A stretch of 64,000 nucleotides of DNA from Paratractidigestivibacter faecalis (GTDB lineage: Bacteria > Actinomycetota > Coriobacteriia > Coriobacteriales > Atopobiaceae). The notes below the pieces were generated by a model. That model saw only the letters and a list, made by a program, of their open reading frames with translations. It searched no databases and had not been told where the DNA came from. This document shows positions 40,276 through 51,084 of this stretch, piece by piece (position 1 is the stretch's first letter; every line of letters starts with the position of its first letter). The DNA is taken from assembly GCF_003416765.1 (NCBI RefSeq), contig NZ_QSNG01000001.1, positions 1 to 64,000 on the forward strand, in the 5' to 3' direction. The position numbers and the translations under genes are program-made.

Positions 40276-40465
40276 GGCTCCTCGCACTTGGGTCGAGGCG
40301 GGTCTTTGACCGTAGTGTACCCAGGAGCGAGTGGCGTCCCCACGCCCTTCTCGGCAAGAAATCTAAGCGCTTTCAACTGAGGTTTTCTTAGTGCCCAGAA
40401 TAACGACCACATGAGTCGGGTACAGTCATGTCTGTTGAACATCGTTCGTCGAAGGGATGCGTGAC

Positions 40466-42496
40466 ATGCGCAAGTTCAAGACAGAGAGCAAGAAGCTCCT
40501 GGACCTCATGATCAACTCCATCTACACCAACAGGGAGATCTTCCTGCGCGAGCTGGTCTCCAACGCGTCCGATGCCATCGACAAGCTCTACCTCAAGAGC
40601 CTGACGGACGCCTCCGCCCAGATTGACCAGGCAAACCTTGCCATCACCGTCACGCCCAACAAGGACGCCCGCACGCTCACCATCTCCGACAACGGCATCG
40701 GCATGACGGCCGAGGAGCTCGAGAAGAACCTGGGCACCATCGCCCATTCCGGCTCCGAGGAGTTCAAGGCCGCCAACGCCGACAAGCAGGGCGACGCCGT
40801 GGACATCATCGGCCGCTTTGGCGTGGGCTTCTATTCCGCCTTCATGGTGGCCAAGGAGGTCAGCGTGGTCACGCGCGCCTTTGGCTCCGAGGAGTGCAAC
40901 CGCTGGACGTCCGACGGCATTGAGGGCTACACCATCGAGGCCGTGCCCGCCGACGACCCCGCCTACCGCCAGACGGCCGGCTCCGACGTCATCCTCACGC
41001 TCAAGGACAACGCCGAGGAGGCCAGCTACGACGAGTACCTCGAGGAGTACACCCTCAAGGACCTCATCCGCCGCTACAGCAACTACGTGCGCTACCCGGT
41101 CCAGATGATGGTCACCAAGAGCCGCCAGAAGGAGAAGCCGGAGGACGCCGGCGACGACTACAAGCCCGAGTGGGAGGACTACCAGGAGCTCGAGACCATC
41201 AACTCCATGACCCCCATCTGGAAGAAGCGCGGCTCCGACGTCACCCCCGAGGAGTACAACGAGTTCTACAAGTCCACCTTCCACGACTGGGAGGACCCGG
41301 CCCGCACCTTCAGCCTGCACGCCGAGGGCACCCTGGAGTACGACGCGCTGCTGTTCATCCCGGGCAAGGCCCCGTTTGATCTCTACAGCCGCGACTACGA
41401 GAAGGGCCTCGAGCTCTACAGCTCCAACGTCCTGATCATGGAGAAGTGCGCGGACCTGCTGCCCGACTACTACAACTTCGTGCGCGGCGTCGTGGACTCC
41501 GCCGACGTGACGCTCAACATCTCCCGCGAGACCCTCCAGCAGACCCGCCAGCTGCAGGCTATGGAGCGCCGCATCGAGAAGAAGGTCACCTCCGAGCTGG
41601 AGTCCATGCGCGACAACGACCGCGATGACTACGTCAAGTTCTTCGAGAACTTTGGCCGCGGCCTCAAGTACGGCATCTATCAGAGCTACGGCATGAAGAA
41701 GGACGAGCTCGGCGGCCTGCTGCTCTTCTGGAGCGCCCGCGAGCAGAAGTACGTCACGCTGCAGGAGTACGCCGAGGCCATGCCTGAGGGCCAGAAGGCC
41801 GTCTACTACGCCGCCGGCGACGACCGCGAGCGCCTGGCCAAGATGCCCGTGGTCAAGGCCGTCCTGGCCAAGGGCTATGACGTGCTGCTCTGCACCGAGG
41901 ACGTGGACGAGTTCTGCTTCCAGGCCATGCGCGACTTTGAGGCCAAGGGCCTGCCCAAGACCTACGAGGACGACGCCGCCCGCGAGGCCGCCCAGAAGGC
42001 TCAGGCCGACGGCGCCGAGCCCGAGACCGAGGACCGCACCCTGGAGCTGAAGAACGTCTCCTCCGGCGACCTGGACCTTGCCACCGAGGAGGAGAAGAAG
42101 TCGGCCGAGGAGGCCGCCAAGGCCAACGAGGACCTGTTCGGCGCCATGAAGGAGGCCCTGGGCGAGGACGTGGTCACCAAGGTCACCGTCTCTGCTCGCC
42201 TGACCGCCGCAGACGACGCCCCGTCCTGCGTCTCTGCCGAGGGCCCCGTCTCGCTCGAGATGGAGAAGGTCCTCTCCACCGGTCCCGCACCTGAGGACGT
42301 CAAGAGCCAGCGCGTCCTTGAGGTCAACGCCGCCCACCCGGTCTTTGCCAAGCTCCAGGCCGCCCAGGCCGCCGGCGACAAGGAGAAGCTCGCCCTCTAC
42401 ACCTCGCTTCTCTACGACCAGGCGCTGCTGACCGAGGGCCTGCCCGTGGCCGACCCGGTGGCCTTTGCCCAGAACGTCTGCAAGCTCATGGCCTAG
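40466..42496 (+). CDS. htpG: Molecular chaperone HtpG (Hsp90)
   Basis: 676 aa. The GHKL ATP-binding motifs ELVSNASDAIDKL, ISDNGIGM and GRFGVGFYSAFMVA are intact, and the middle-domain loop with YSRDYEKGLELYSSNVLIMEKC and NISRETLQQTRQL is present. The length is slightly over the bacterial norm because of an acidic linker near residue 515-550. I prefer the ATG at 40466 (nine bases after gaaggg) over 40457, which would touch the ribosome site. Confidence 0.95.
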   Translation: MRKFKTESKKLLDLMINSIYTNREIFLRELVSNASDAIDKLYLKSLTDASAQIDQANLAITVTPNKDARTLTISDNGIGMTAEELEKNLGTIAHSGSEEFKAANADKQGDAVDIIGRFGVGFYSAFMVAKEVSVVTRAFGSEECNRWTSDGIEGYTIEAVPADDPAYRQTAGSDVILTLKDNAEEASYDEYLEEYTLKDLIRRYSNYVRYPVQMMVTKSRQKEKPEDAGDDYKPEWEDYQELETINSMTPIWKKRGSDVTPEEYNEFYKSTFHDWEDPARTFSLHAEGTLEYDALLFIPGKAPFDLYSRDYEKGLELYSSNVLIMEKCADLLPDYYNFVRGVVDSADVTLNISRETLQQTRQLQAMERRIEKKVTSELESMRDNDRDDYVKFFENFGRGLKYGIYQSYGMKKDELGGLLLFWSAREQKYVTLQEYAEAMPEGQKAVYYAAGDDRERLAKMPVVKAVLAKGYDVLLCTEDVDEFCFQAMRDFEAKGLPKTYEDDAAREAAQKAQADGAEPETEDRTLELKNVSSGDLDLATEEEKKSAEEAAKANEDLFGAMKEALGEDVVTKVTVSARLTAADDAPSCVSAEGPVSLEMEKVLSTGPAPEDVKSQRVLEVNAAHPVFAKLQAAQAAGDKEKLALYTSLLYDQALLTEGLPVADPVAFAQNVCKLMA

Positions 42497-42521
42497 CCGC
42501 CTGACTGACATGGCACTGCCG

Positions 42522-42576
42522 CGCGCCCTTCTCGCCTGCCGCTTGACCGCTTGGCGAGAAGGGCGCGTTCTTGTAA
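42522..42576 (+). terminator. Terminator of htpG
   Basis: A 15 bp stem (cgcgcccttctcgcc / ggcgagaagggcgcg) with a 16-base loop and ttcttg after it. The GGCGAGAAG 9-mer is on both arms, here in the reverse order. Confidence 0.85.
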
Positions 42577-42645
42577 CAATGCCTTGCTATGCTAAAAGGT
42601 CCCGCGCGGGCGAGGCCCGCCGGCAACCGATGGTCAGGGGGAAGC

Positions 42646-43962
42646 ATGGTCAAGACGCTGGTGCTCGTTCGTCATGGAAGCCCCGAGGATGTGGCCGCGT
42701 CCGGCCTGGACGAAGACCGCAGGCTCACGTCCGCGGGCGTCCGAGCCCTTGCTGCGGCGTATCCGCGCACGTTTGCCCTGCTGGGGGAGGACCCGGAGCT
42801 GGAGGTCTGGAGCAGCCCGGCGGTGCGCGCGCTGGAGACCGCGCAGGCCGTCTGCGACGCCACAGGTTCCCAGGACGTGGCCGTGCATCAAAGCCTGTAC
42901 CGTCAGGACCTGGCGGCGTTTCTGGCCGAGCTGGCCGATGCCCAGGCTCCCGTTGTTGTTGCTGTGGGGCACGTGCCCTTCATGGACATGGCGGCGGCCC
43001 AGCTCACGGGCTGCGGCCTGACGTTTGGCAAGGGCGCTGCGATGGCCATCGACCTGCCTGACGGCCCTGCCGGCCGCGGGCACGTGAAGTGGTTCGTCGC
43101 CGGGCCCGACCCCATTGCGTGGGACGCCCCCGCCGTGGCGGAGGGCGAGGTGGCCCAGATGACGGCCGAGCTCAAGGGCCTCTTCGCGCAGTTGCGCGAG
43201 CGCCCGGACGACCCCGTTGCCCTGCGCGCCTTCCGCGTGGGGCTGCGTCGCCTGCGCTCCCTGCTGGAGTTCTTGGCGTCCTGGCAGGCAAAGAAGCAGA
43301 ACCGCCGCTCCGTGCGCCTCATGAAGGAGCTCCAGGAGGCCACGGGGTCTCTTCGCGGCCTGGACATCCTTTGCGAGTGCGTGGATGGCCTGGTGGAGTC
43401 CGGCGAGCTCGCGGCGGGCAGCCTGCTGCCGATGGCGTGCGCCAAGGAGCGTGCGCTCGCCCGCGAGGGCGTGGCCGAGCTGCTGCGCAAGGAGCACGCC
43501 GCGCGCCGCCTGGACGAGCTGGAGGCCGACCTCGCCAACTTTGCGTGGAAGGGCCGCGTGCTTGAGGCAGGCCTCTCCGCGTCCGACTTCAAGACCCACT
43601 TTGACCAAGAGCTCGCGCAGGTGGACGAGGCCCTCTTTGGCCTTGACCTCTCTGACCAGGACGCGGTCTTCCAGGCCCGCCGGGACGCCAAGGAGGTCCA
43701 CTTTGTCTCCGAGCGCCTGGCCGAGGTGCTTGGAGACGAGCGCGCCCAGGCGAGCGAGTACATGGACAGCATCCAGGCCGAGCTGGGAGCCCTCTCCGAC
43801 GCCCGCGTGAACGAGCATCTGGCCAAGGACCTCTCCAAGAGCCCGCGCTTTCGCGGCGTCCGCGCCGACCTGGGCGTCGTTGCCCGCGACCAGTCCGAGG
43901 TGGTCTCCGCCATCCTCTCGGGCCTGCAGAGGCTCGAGCAGGGCGGCCGCGCGTCCGAGTAG
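42646..43962 (+). CDS. SixA-like histidine phosphatase fused to a CHAD domain
   Basis: 438 aa. Residues 1-160 are a histidine-phosphatase domain with [11 protein letters not shown] (His9), [12 protein letters not shown] and VGHVPFM. Residues about 185-435 are a CHAD domain with the basic [14 protein letters not shown] and the later [12 protein letters not shown] repeats. CHAD binds polyphosphate; SixA removes phosphate from His. The fusion suggests a role in polyphosphate or phosphohistidine signalling. The ATG at 42646 follows caggggg. It is followed nine bases later by fumC. Confidence 0.88.
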   Translation: MVKTLVLVRHGSPEDVAASGLDEDRRLTSAGVRALAAAYPRTFALLGEDPELEVWSSPAVRALETAQAVCDATGSQDVAVHQSLYRQDLAAFLAELADAQAPVVVAVGHVPFMDMAAAQLTGCGLTFGKGAAMAIDLPDGPAGRGHVKWFVAGPDPIAWDAPAVAEGEVAQMTAELKGLFAQLRERPDDPVALRAFRVGLRRLRSLLEFLASWQAKKQNRRSVRLMKELQEATGSLRGLDILCECVDGLVESGELAAGSLLPMACAKERALAREGVAELLRKEHAARRLDELEADLANFAWKGRVLEAGLSASDFKTHFDQELAQVDEALFGLDLSDQDAVFQARRDAKEVHFVSERLAEVLGDERAQASEYMDSIQAELGALSDARVNEHLAKDLSKSPRFRGVRADLGVVARDQSEVVSAILSGLQRLEQGGRASE

Positions 43963-43970
43963 GAGAGAAC

Positions 43971-45368
<1,398 letters not shown>

Positions 45369-45399
45369 GCGCGCAGGCAGCCAAAGACAATCGGAGCGA

Positions 45400-45438
45400 A
45401 AAAAGAAGCCGCAAGCCAATGGCCTGCGGCTTCTTTTT
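45400..45438. terminator. Bidirectional terminator between fumC and the FKBP gene
   Basis: The stem gaagccgcaagcc / ggcctgcggcttc (one mismatch) is flanked by A-run and T-run, so it works for both convergent genes. Confidence 0.93.
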
Positions 45439-45459
45439 CGTGTGCAATCTGCGCGGAGC

Positions 45460-45888
45460 CTACTCGGCGACCTCGAGGAGCTCGATGTTGAAGTTGAGGT
45501 CCTTGCCGGCCATCTCGTGGTTCATGTCAAAGGTGATGTTGCCGTCCTCGATCTTGGCCACGAGCGCGGGGATGGGGTAGCCGGCGGGGCTGCCCAGGGT
45601 GACCTTCTGGCCCGCGACCAGGTTCTCCGCGCCGGGGAGCTGGGCGATGGGCAGGGTCTGGACGAGGTCCTCGCGCCTCTCGCCGTAGGCCTCGGCGGCG
45701 GGGATGTGCACGTCGATGACCTGGCCGACCTCCATGTCCTTGACGGCGGCGTCAAAGCCCTTGATCATCTGGCCGGCCATGCAGGTGAACTCCAGCGGCT
45801 CGTTGCGGTCGCGGGAGGAGTCGAACTTGGTGCCGTCGTCCAGGGTGCCCACGTAGTGGACCTTGACCTTCTTGCCCTCATTGCTCAT
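45460..45888 (-). CDS. FKBP-type peptidyl-prolyl isomerase (SlyD-like)
   Basis: 142 aa. VKVHYVGTLDDGTKFDSSRDRNEPLEF and AAEAYGERREDL are typical of the SlyD-type FKBP with an insert-in-flap domain (about 70-120). It has no signal, so it acts in the cytoplasm. It lacks the His-rich metal-binding tail of E. coli SlyD. The ATG at 45888 follows ggagag. Confidence 0.9.
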   Translation of the reverse strand: MSNEGKKVKVHYVGTLDDGTKFDSSRDRNEPLEFTCMAGQMIKGFDAAVKDMEVGQVIDVHIPAAEAYGERREDLVQTLPIAQLPGAENLVAGQKVTLGSPAGYPIPALVAKIEDGNITFDMNHEMAGKDLNFNIELLEVAE

Positions 45889-45951
45889 GCGTCTCTCCAG
45901 ACTGTTGGGTCCATCGGGTAAGATGGACAAGTTAACCTACGCTGTCGTTTG

Positions 45952-45971
45952 GGCGAGAAGCACTTCTCGCC
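45952..45971. repeat. Inverted pair of the GGCGAGAAG 9-mer
   Basis: GGCGAGAAG and its exact complement separated by two bases lie in the divergent region between the FKBP gene and the ABC exporter. No T-run follows, so it is not an obvious terminator. Confidence 0.7.
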
Positions 45972-45997
45972 GCATGCAGAATCGGAGTATACCCAAC

Positions 45998-47761
45998 ATG
46001 ATGGACAAACGGCTTCTGGCGCTGGTGCCCGAGGCCCTGCGACACGTGCTGGCCACGGTGGCCTGGCAGTGGGTGGGCCTGGTGGGCAACGTGGCGCTGG
46101 TCTGGGTCATTGCACGGGTGGCGTCCTCGCTGGTTACGGACGTGGCGGTGCCGCAGGTGGCGTGGCCCCTGCTGGCCGCGGGCGTCGTTCTGCGCGTGGT
46201 GGCCGCGCGCCTTGCCGCCCACGAGAGCTTTGCCGCCTCCCAGGACGTCAAGCGCGTGCTGCGCCGCCGCATCTACGAGAAGCTCCTGGCCATGGGTCCC
46301 GGCTACACGGACCAGGTGCCCACGGCCGAGGTGGTGCAGCTCTCCGTGGAGGGCTGCGAGCAGCTTGAGACCTACTTTGGCCAGTACCTCCCGCAGCTCT
46401 TCTACGCCGTGCTGGCGCCGGTGACGCTGTTTGCGGTGGTGGCGCCCGTGAGCCTGCCCGCGGCGGCCGTGCTGCTGCTCTGCGTGCCGCTCATCCCCGC
46501 GACCATCGTGGCGGTGCAGAAGGTGGCAAAGCGCATCCTGGGCAAGTACTGGGACCAGTACGCCGAGCTGGGCGACAGCTTCCTCGAGAACCTCCAGGGC
46601 CTCACCACCCTCAAGATCTACCGGGCGGACGCCGCGCGCCACGAGGCCATGAACCAGGAGGCGGAGCGCTTCCGCACCATCACCATGAAGGTGCTCTCTA
46701 TGCAGCTCAACTCCATCATCGTGATGGACATCGTGGCCTTGGGAGGTGCCGTGGCGGGCATCGCGGTGGCGCTCTTTGCCACGGCCGCGGGCGCCATCGA
46801 CCTCTTTGGGTGCCTCTTCGTCGTCCTCATCTCCGCGGACTTCTTCCTGCCCATGCGCCAGCTGGGCTCCTACTTCCACGTGGCCATGAACGGCATGGCC
46901 GCAAGCGAGAAGATCTTCCACCTGCTTGAGCTGCCGGAGCCGCCGGTCCGCACCCTCGCGCCGAAGGCGGGCGACGCATTCTGCCTGCGCGACGTGACGT
47001 TTGGCTATGTGCCCGAACGCGAGGTCCTGCATGGCGTGGGCCTTGAGGTGCCGGCCCGTGGCATGACCGCCATTGTGGGCGAGTCCGGCAGCGGCAAGTC
47101 CACCATTGCCGCGCTCCTGTGCGGTCGCTTGCCCGGATATGACGGCGAGGCCCTGCTGGGCGAAGCGCAGGTGCGCGACCTTGACCCCGCGGCGCTCGCC
47201 CGGTATGTGACCTACGTGGGCCTGGGCGCCCGGCTCTTTGCGGGCACGGTGCGCGACAACCTCCTCATGGCCGCGCCGGGCGCCTCCGAGGAGGAGCTCT
47301 GGACGGCGCTCAAGACGGCTAACCTGGCCGACTTCCTGCAGGGCCAGGATGGGCTGGACACGCGCCTTACCGAGGGCGCGGCCAACCTCTCCGGCGGCCA
47401 GCGCCAGCGCCTTGCGCTTGCCCGCGCCGTCCTGCATAAGACCCCGGTCTATGTCTTTGACGAGGCCACGAGCAACGTGGACGTGGAGAGCGAGGAGGCC
47501 ATCATGGCCGCGGTTCGCTCGCTTGCGGCCACGCGCGCGGTGCTGCTCATCAGTCACCGCCTGGCAAACGTGACGGACGCCCAGCGCATCTACGTGATGG
47601 AGCGGGGTCGCCTGGTGGGGGAGGGCACCCACGAGGAGCTCCTTGGCGGCTGCCCCGAGTACGCCTCCCTCTGGCGCACCCAGTCCGAGCTCGAGAACGT
47701 GACAAAGGGACAGTCCCTTTGCCAGCCCCAGGAGGTGACGGCCGATGCCGGCCAGGAGTAA
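45998..47761 (+). CDS. CydD-like ABC exporter half-transporter
   Basis: 587 aa. Six membrane helices (about residues 15-320) are followed by an ATPase with Walker A GESGSGKST, signature LSGGQRQ and Walker B VYVFDEATSNVD. The layout and overlap with the next half-transporter resemble CydDC, which exports cysteine and glutathione. No cydAB is nearby, so a different substrate is possible. The ATG at 45998 follows cggag. A 19 bp palindrome (47703-47721) is built into the C-terminal codons. Confidence 0.83.
   Translation: MMDKRLLALVPEALRHVLATVAWQWVGLVGNVALVWVIARVASSLVTDVAVPQVAWPLLAAGVVLRVVAARLAAHESFAASQDVKRVLRRRIYEKLLAMGPGYTDQVPTAEVVQLSVEGCEQLETYFGQYLPQLFYAVLAPVTLFAVVAPVSLPAAAVLLLCVPLIPATIVAVQKVAKRILGKYWDQYAELGDSFLENLQGLTTLKIYRADAARHEAMNQEAERFRTITMKVLSMQLNSIIVMDIVALGGAVAGIAVALFATAAGAIDLFGCLFVVLISADFFLPMRQLGSYFHVAMNGMAASEKIFHLLELPEPPVRTLAPKAGDAFCLRDVTFGYVPEREVLHGVGLEVPARGMTAIVGESGSGKSTIAALLCGRLPGYDGEALLGEAQVRDLDPAALARYVTYVGLGARLFAGTVRDNLLMAAPGASEEELWTALKTANLADFLQGQDGLDTRLTEGAANLSGGQRQRLALARAVLHKTPVYVFDEATSNVDVESEEAIMAAVRSLAATRAVLLISHRLANVTDAQRIYVMERGRLVGEGTHEELLGGCPEYASLWRTQSELENVTKGQSLCQPQEVTADAGQE
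47703..47721. repeat. Palindrome CAAAGGGAC-A-GTCCCTTTG inside the CydD-like gene
   Basis: A perfect 19 bp palindrome in the last 20 codons of the gene. A close relative (aaaggggactgtccctttt) forms the terminator at 51442-51477. Confidence 0.7.
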
Positions 47762-49445
47762 CGCGCGCGTCATGTGGCGCATGCTGGGGCTGGCAAGGCC
47801 CCTTGCCGGATGGATGGTCCTGGCCGTGGCCTGCGGCGTGGCCGGCTTCTGCTGCGCGACGGGCGTACCCGTGCTGGCGGCCGAGGCGGCCCTTGCCGCG
47901 GTGGGCGCGGGCTCTCTGCCGTGGGCGTTTGGCGTTACGGTGGCGGTGCTGGCCGTCATGGCCGTGGCCCGCGGTGTGCTGCACTACGTGGAGCAGCGCT
48001 GCAACCACTACATTGCCTTCAAGCTGCTGGCCCACGTGCGCGACCTGGTGTTTGGGGCGCTGCGCCGCCTGACCCCGGCCAAGCTGGCCGGCTCCGACAG
48101 CGGCGCCCTCATCTCCACGGTTACGGCTGACGTGGAGCTGCTGGAGGTCTTCTACGCCCACACCATCAGCCCCATCTGCATAGCCGTGCTGATGGCGGTG
48201 GTCATGGGTGCCTTCCTGGGCGGCATCCACCCTGCGCTGGCGGCGATGGCTCTGGCCCCCTACGCGTTGGTGGGCATTGCCGTGCCGGTCGCAGTCTCCC
48301 GCGCCTCGGGCGGGGAGGGGCGGCGCAGCCGAGACCTCGCCGCCGGGCTGTCTGGTTTCGTCCTTGATGGCCTGCGCGGCCTGGGCGAGGTGCTGCAGTA
48401 TGGCGCGGGCGCTTCTCGCCTGGAGGAGCTTGATGGCAGGAGCGAGGAGCTGGTGGCGTCCCAGCGCAAGCTGCGTGCCCGTGGAGCCGCAGGCCAGGCG
48501 GCCACCACGGGAGCCATCATGGTGCTCTCCTGCGCGCAGATGCTGATGGCCGCAAGCCTTGCCGGCGCGGGCCTTGTGACGGCGGAGGGCGCCGTGCTTG
48601 CCACGGTGGCCACGTTCAGCTCCTTCGGGCCCTTTGTGGCGCTGGCCAACCTGGGCTCCACGCTGCAGGGCACGCTTGCCGCCGGCAACCGCGTGCTGGA
48701 CATCCTGGACGAGGAGCCGCTGGTGGCCGAGGTCCCCGACTCCGAGGGTGCCTGCCTCGGCTTTGACGGCATTGCCGCCGAGGACGTGAGCTTCTCGTAT
48801 GCTGGCGGCTCATCGGCGGATGGCGCCCCTGCGTCTGGCGAGAAGATCTTGGACCACGTGAGCGTCAGCGTGGAGCCTGGGCAGATTGTGGGCGTCCAGG
48901 GCAAGAGCGGCTCCGGCAAGTCCACGCTTTGCCGCCTGCTCATGCGCTTCTGGGACGTTGACCAGGGGCGCGTTGCCCTCTCGGGCACTGACGTGCGCGA
49001 GGTTGCCACGAGCGCCCTGCGCGACGCCGAGGCCTTCGTGGAGCAGGACACCCACCTCTTCCACGACAGCATTCGCGACAACCTGCTCATTGCGCGTCCG
49101 GACGCCACGGACGCCGAGCTTGAGACCGCGTGCCGCGCCGCCAGCGTCCACGACTTCATCTGCAGCCTGCCCAACGGCTACGACACCATGGTCGGCGAGC
49201 TGGGCGACACTCTCTCTGGCGGCGAGCCCCAGCGCCTGGGTCTGGCGAGGGCCTTCCTGCACGACGCGCCATTGCTCCTGCTGGACGAGCCCACGAGCAA
49301 CCTGGACTCCCTCAACGAGGCTCAGATCCTGAAGTCCCTCTCCGACCAGCGCGGGCGCCGGGCCGTGGTCCTCATCAGCCACCGCCCCTCCACCATGGCA
49401 ATAGCCGACAAGACCTACTCCATGGACCAAGGCCGCGTGAGCTAG
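47745..49445 (+). CDS. CydC-like ABC exporter half-transporter
   Basis: 566 aa. A membrane domain (about 15-300) precedes an ATPase with Walker A GKSGSGKST, signature LSGGEPQR and Walker B LLLLDEPTSNLD. Overlaps the preceding half by 17 bases, so the two are probably made together as a heterodimer. The last codons are followed by a terminator. Substrate unknown; CydC is the closest match I can recognise. Confidence 0.83.
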   Translation: MPARSNARVMWRMLGLARPLAGWMVLAVACGVAGFCCATGVPVLAAEAALAAVGAGSLPWAFGVTVAVLAVMAVARGVLHYVEQRCNHYIAFKLLAHVRDLVFGALRRLTPAKLAGSDSGALISTVTADVELLEVFYAHTISPICIAVLMAVVMGAFLGGIHPALAAMALAPYALVGIAVPVAVSRASGGEGRRSRDLAAGLSGFVLDGLRGLGEVLQYGAGASRLEELDGRSEELVASQRKLRARGAAGQAATTGAIMVLSCAQMLMAASLAGAGLVTAEGAVLATVATFSSFGPFVALANLGSTLQGTLAAGNRVLDILDEEPLVAEVPDSEGACLGFDGIAAEDVSFSYAGGSSADGAPASGEKILDHVSVSVEPGQIVGVQGKSGSGKSTLCRLLMRFWDVDQGRVALSGTDVREVATSALRDAEAFVEQDTHLFHDSIRDNLLIARPDATDAELETACRAASVHDFICSLPNGYDTMVGELGDTLSGGEPQRLGLARAFLHDAPLLLLDEPTSNLDSLNEAQILKSLSDQRGRRAVVLISHRPSTMAIADKTYSMDQGRVS

Positions 49446-49451
49446 ACCACG

Positions 49452-49487
49452 CCCCCGACGAGAAGCCCTTCTCGCCGGGGCTTTTTG
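49452..49487 (+). terminator. Terminator after the ABC exporter genes
   Basis: A stem ccccgacgagaa / ttctcgccgggg with one mismatch is followed by ctttttgg. One arm again holds CTTCTCGCC. Confidence 0.88.
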
Positions 49488-49532
49488 GCGGACAACGGGC
49501 GAGTCAAAAAAGTCTGCATTTTGCAATAATCC

Positions 49533-50971
49533 GGGGGTGCGGACGAAAAGTTGGACGCCGACAGGCGTCCGGATTGGAGCCCGCAATGTACTCGAGCGAC
49601 GAGAGGGACGCCATCCTGGGGCTCTGGCGCGAGTCCGGCCGGCCGGCCCACAGGTTCGCCAGGGAGTCGGGGCTCGCCTCCGCCGAGTCGATCAGGCGCT
49701 GGGCGTCCGGCGACCTGGGCGTCGGCTGGCACGCCCCCTATACTCTTGCCCAGAGGGCCGACGCCGCGCGCAGGGCGCTCGCCGGGGAGGACCCCGCCGA
49801 GGTCGCCGCGTCGATCGGCTGCCACCCGGAGACCGTGCGCGGCTGGGCCCGCGCCGCGGGGAGGGAGGGCGAGGTGTCGCTCGCGAACGGACGGGGCGCC
49901 CCGCGCGTGCCGCCGCCGGCCGACCCCGGGGACCTGGAGGCCCTCAGGGCCGAGAACCGGGCCCTGAGGCTGGAGCTCGCCAGGGCCGAGGCGGTGTTGG
50001 ACGTCCTAAAAGGAGGCGGCCCGGGGCGGGGCCCGGACTCGCTGACGGCGGCGGAGAGGGCGCTGGTCGCCGACGCCCTTAGGCCCGGGTTCGGCCTGGA
50101 GGACGCCCTGCGCGCGGCCGGCGTGGCGCGCAGCACCTACTACTACCACCGCGCCCGCAGGGGCGCCCCCGACCGCCTGGCCGCCCTGAGGGCGCGGGTG
50201 CGCGCCCTGTTCGAGGCCGGGGGCGGGGCCTGGGGCTACCGCACGATATGGGCGAGGCTGCGCCTGGACCCCGACGAGCCCCTGGCGGTCTCCGAGAAGG
50301 TCGTGAGGCGCGTCATGCGCGAGGAGGGGCTCGAGGTGCGCTACCTGAGGCGCCGCAGGCGCTGGAGCAGCTATGCCGGCGAGGTCTCCGAGGCCCCTCC
50401 CAACCTGCCGCTGCGCCCCGACGGCACCCACGACTTCTCCGCCTCGCGCCCCAACGAGCTGTGGGTCACCGACGTCACCATGTTCACGATAGGGTCGGGG
50501 CGCTGCTGGCTGTCGCCGGTGGTCGACTGCTTCGACGGGGCGGTCGTGGCGTGGACCCTGTCGGAGTCCCCCGACGCCCGCATGGCCGACTCGATGCTGG
50601 AGGCGGCGGCCTCGACGCTCGCGGCCGGCGAGCGGCCCGTGGTCCACACCGACCGCGGCTGCCACTACAGGTGGCCGGGCTGGGCGGCGATATGCGAGCG
50701 CCACGGCCTGGTGCGCAGCATGTCGAGGAAGGGCCGCAGCCCCGACAACGCCGCGGCCGAGGGCTTCTTCGGCCGGCTCAAGCAGGAGTTCTACCACGGC
50801 AGGGACTGGTCCGGGGTGGGCTTCGAGGAGTTCCGGCGGCGCCTGGCGGGCTACCTCGCCTACTACAACTCGGGCAGGATCAAGCGGAGCCTGGGGTGGA
50901 GGAGCCCGGAGCAGTACCGCAGGGACCTGGGGTACTCTCTCCGTAGTGTCTAAGAAATTGTCCGCACCCCC
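49533..50971 (+). mobile_element. IS3-family insertion sequence
   Basis: About 1.44 kb. The ends are inverted: GGGGGTGCGGAC at 49533-49544 with GTCCGCACCCCC at 50960-50971, with partial matching beyond. A 3 bp direct repeat TCC (49530-49532, 50972-50974) flanks it, consistent with IS3-type duplication. It encodes one full-length transposase. Its third-position G/C is even higher than the neighbours'. Confidence 0.85.
49586..50953 (+). CDS. IS3-family transposase, single continuous frame
   Basis: 455 aa. The N-terminal part has two helix-turn-helix segments (about 10-35 and 55-85, AASIGCHPETVRGWAR) and a Leu-rich coiled stretch near 120-140. The C-terminal integrase core shows the DDE residues: WVTDVTMF, HTDRGCHY and DNAAAEGFFGRLK, and ends YYNSGRIKRSLGWRSPEQYR. 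IS3 elements usually use two overlapping frames with -1 shifting; here both are fused, with a remnant taaaagg near 50008. The start ATG at 49586 follows ttggag. The gene looks intact. Confidence 0.92.
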   Translation: MYSSDERDAILGLWRESGRPAHRFARESGLASAESIRRWASGDLGVGWHAPYTLAQRADAARRALAGEDPAEVAASIGCHPETVRGWARAAGREGEVSLANGRGAPRVPPPADPGDLEALRAENRALRLELARAEAVLDVLKGGGPGRGPDSLTAAERALVADALRPGFGLEDALRAAGVARSTYYYHRARRGAPDRLAALRARVRALFEAGGGAWGYRTIWARLRLDPDEPLAVSEKVVRRVMREEGLEVRYLRRRRRWSSYAGEVSEAPPNLPLRPDGTHDFSASRPNELWVTDVTMFTIGSGRCWLSPVVDCFDGAVVAWTLSESPDARMADSMLEAAASTLAAGERPVVHTDRGCHYRWPGWAAICERHGLVRSMSRKGRSPDNAAAEGFFGRLKQEFYHGRDWSGVGFEEFRRRLAGYLAYYNSGRIKRSLGWRSPEQYRRDLGYSLRSV

Positions 50972-51084
50972 TCCCGCCTTCTCAAACCTGCATTTTGTGA
51001 TTTTGCCTGGTAGATAAGGCAACGATGTGAAACTAAGTTAGACTAGACTGACTTGTTACTTCACCCTACCTGATTGGTTCTTTG

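Noticed and set aside
40388-42511. A 707-codon frame opposite htpG
   Set aside because: It is a mirror of a high-GC coding region with Gly/Leu/Val-rich wording and no motif; htpG on the other strand is certain.
45998-49445. A cytochrome bd assembly locus
   Set aside because: The ABC pair is CydDC-like, but cydA and cydB are absent from the window, so the role is left open.
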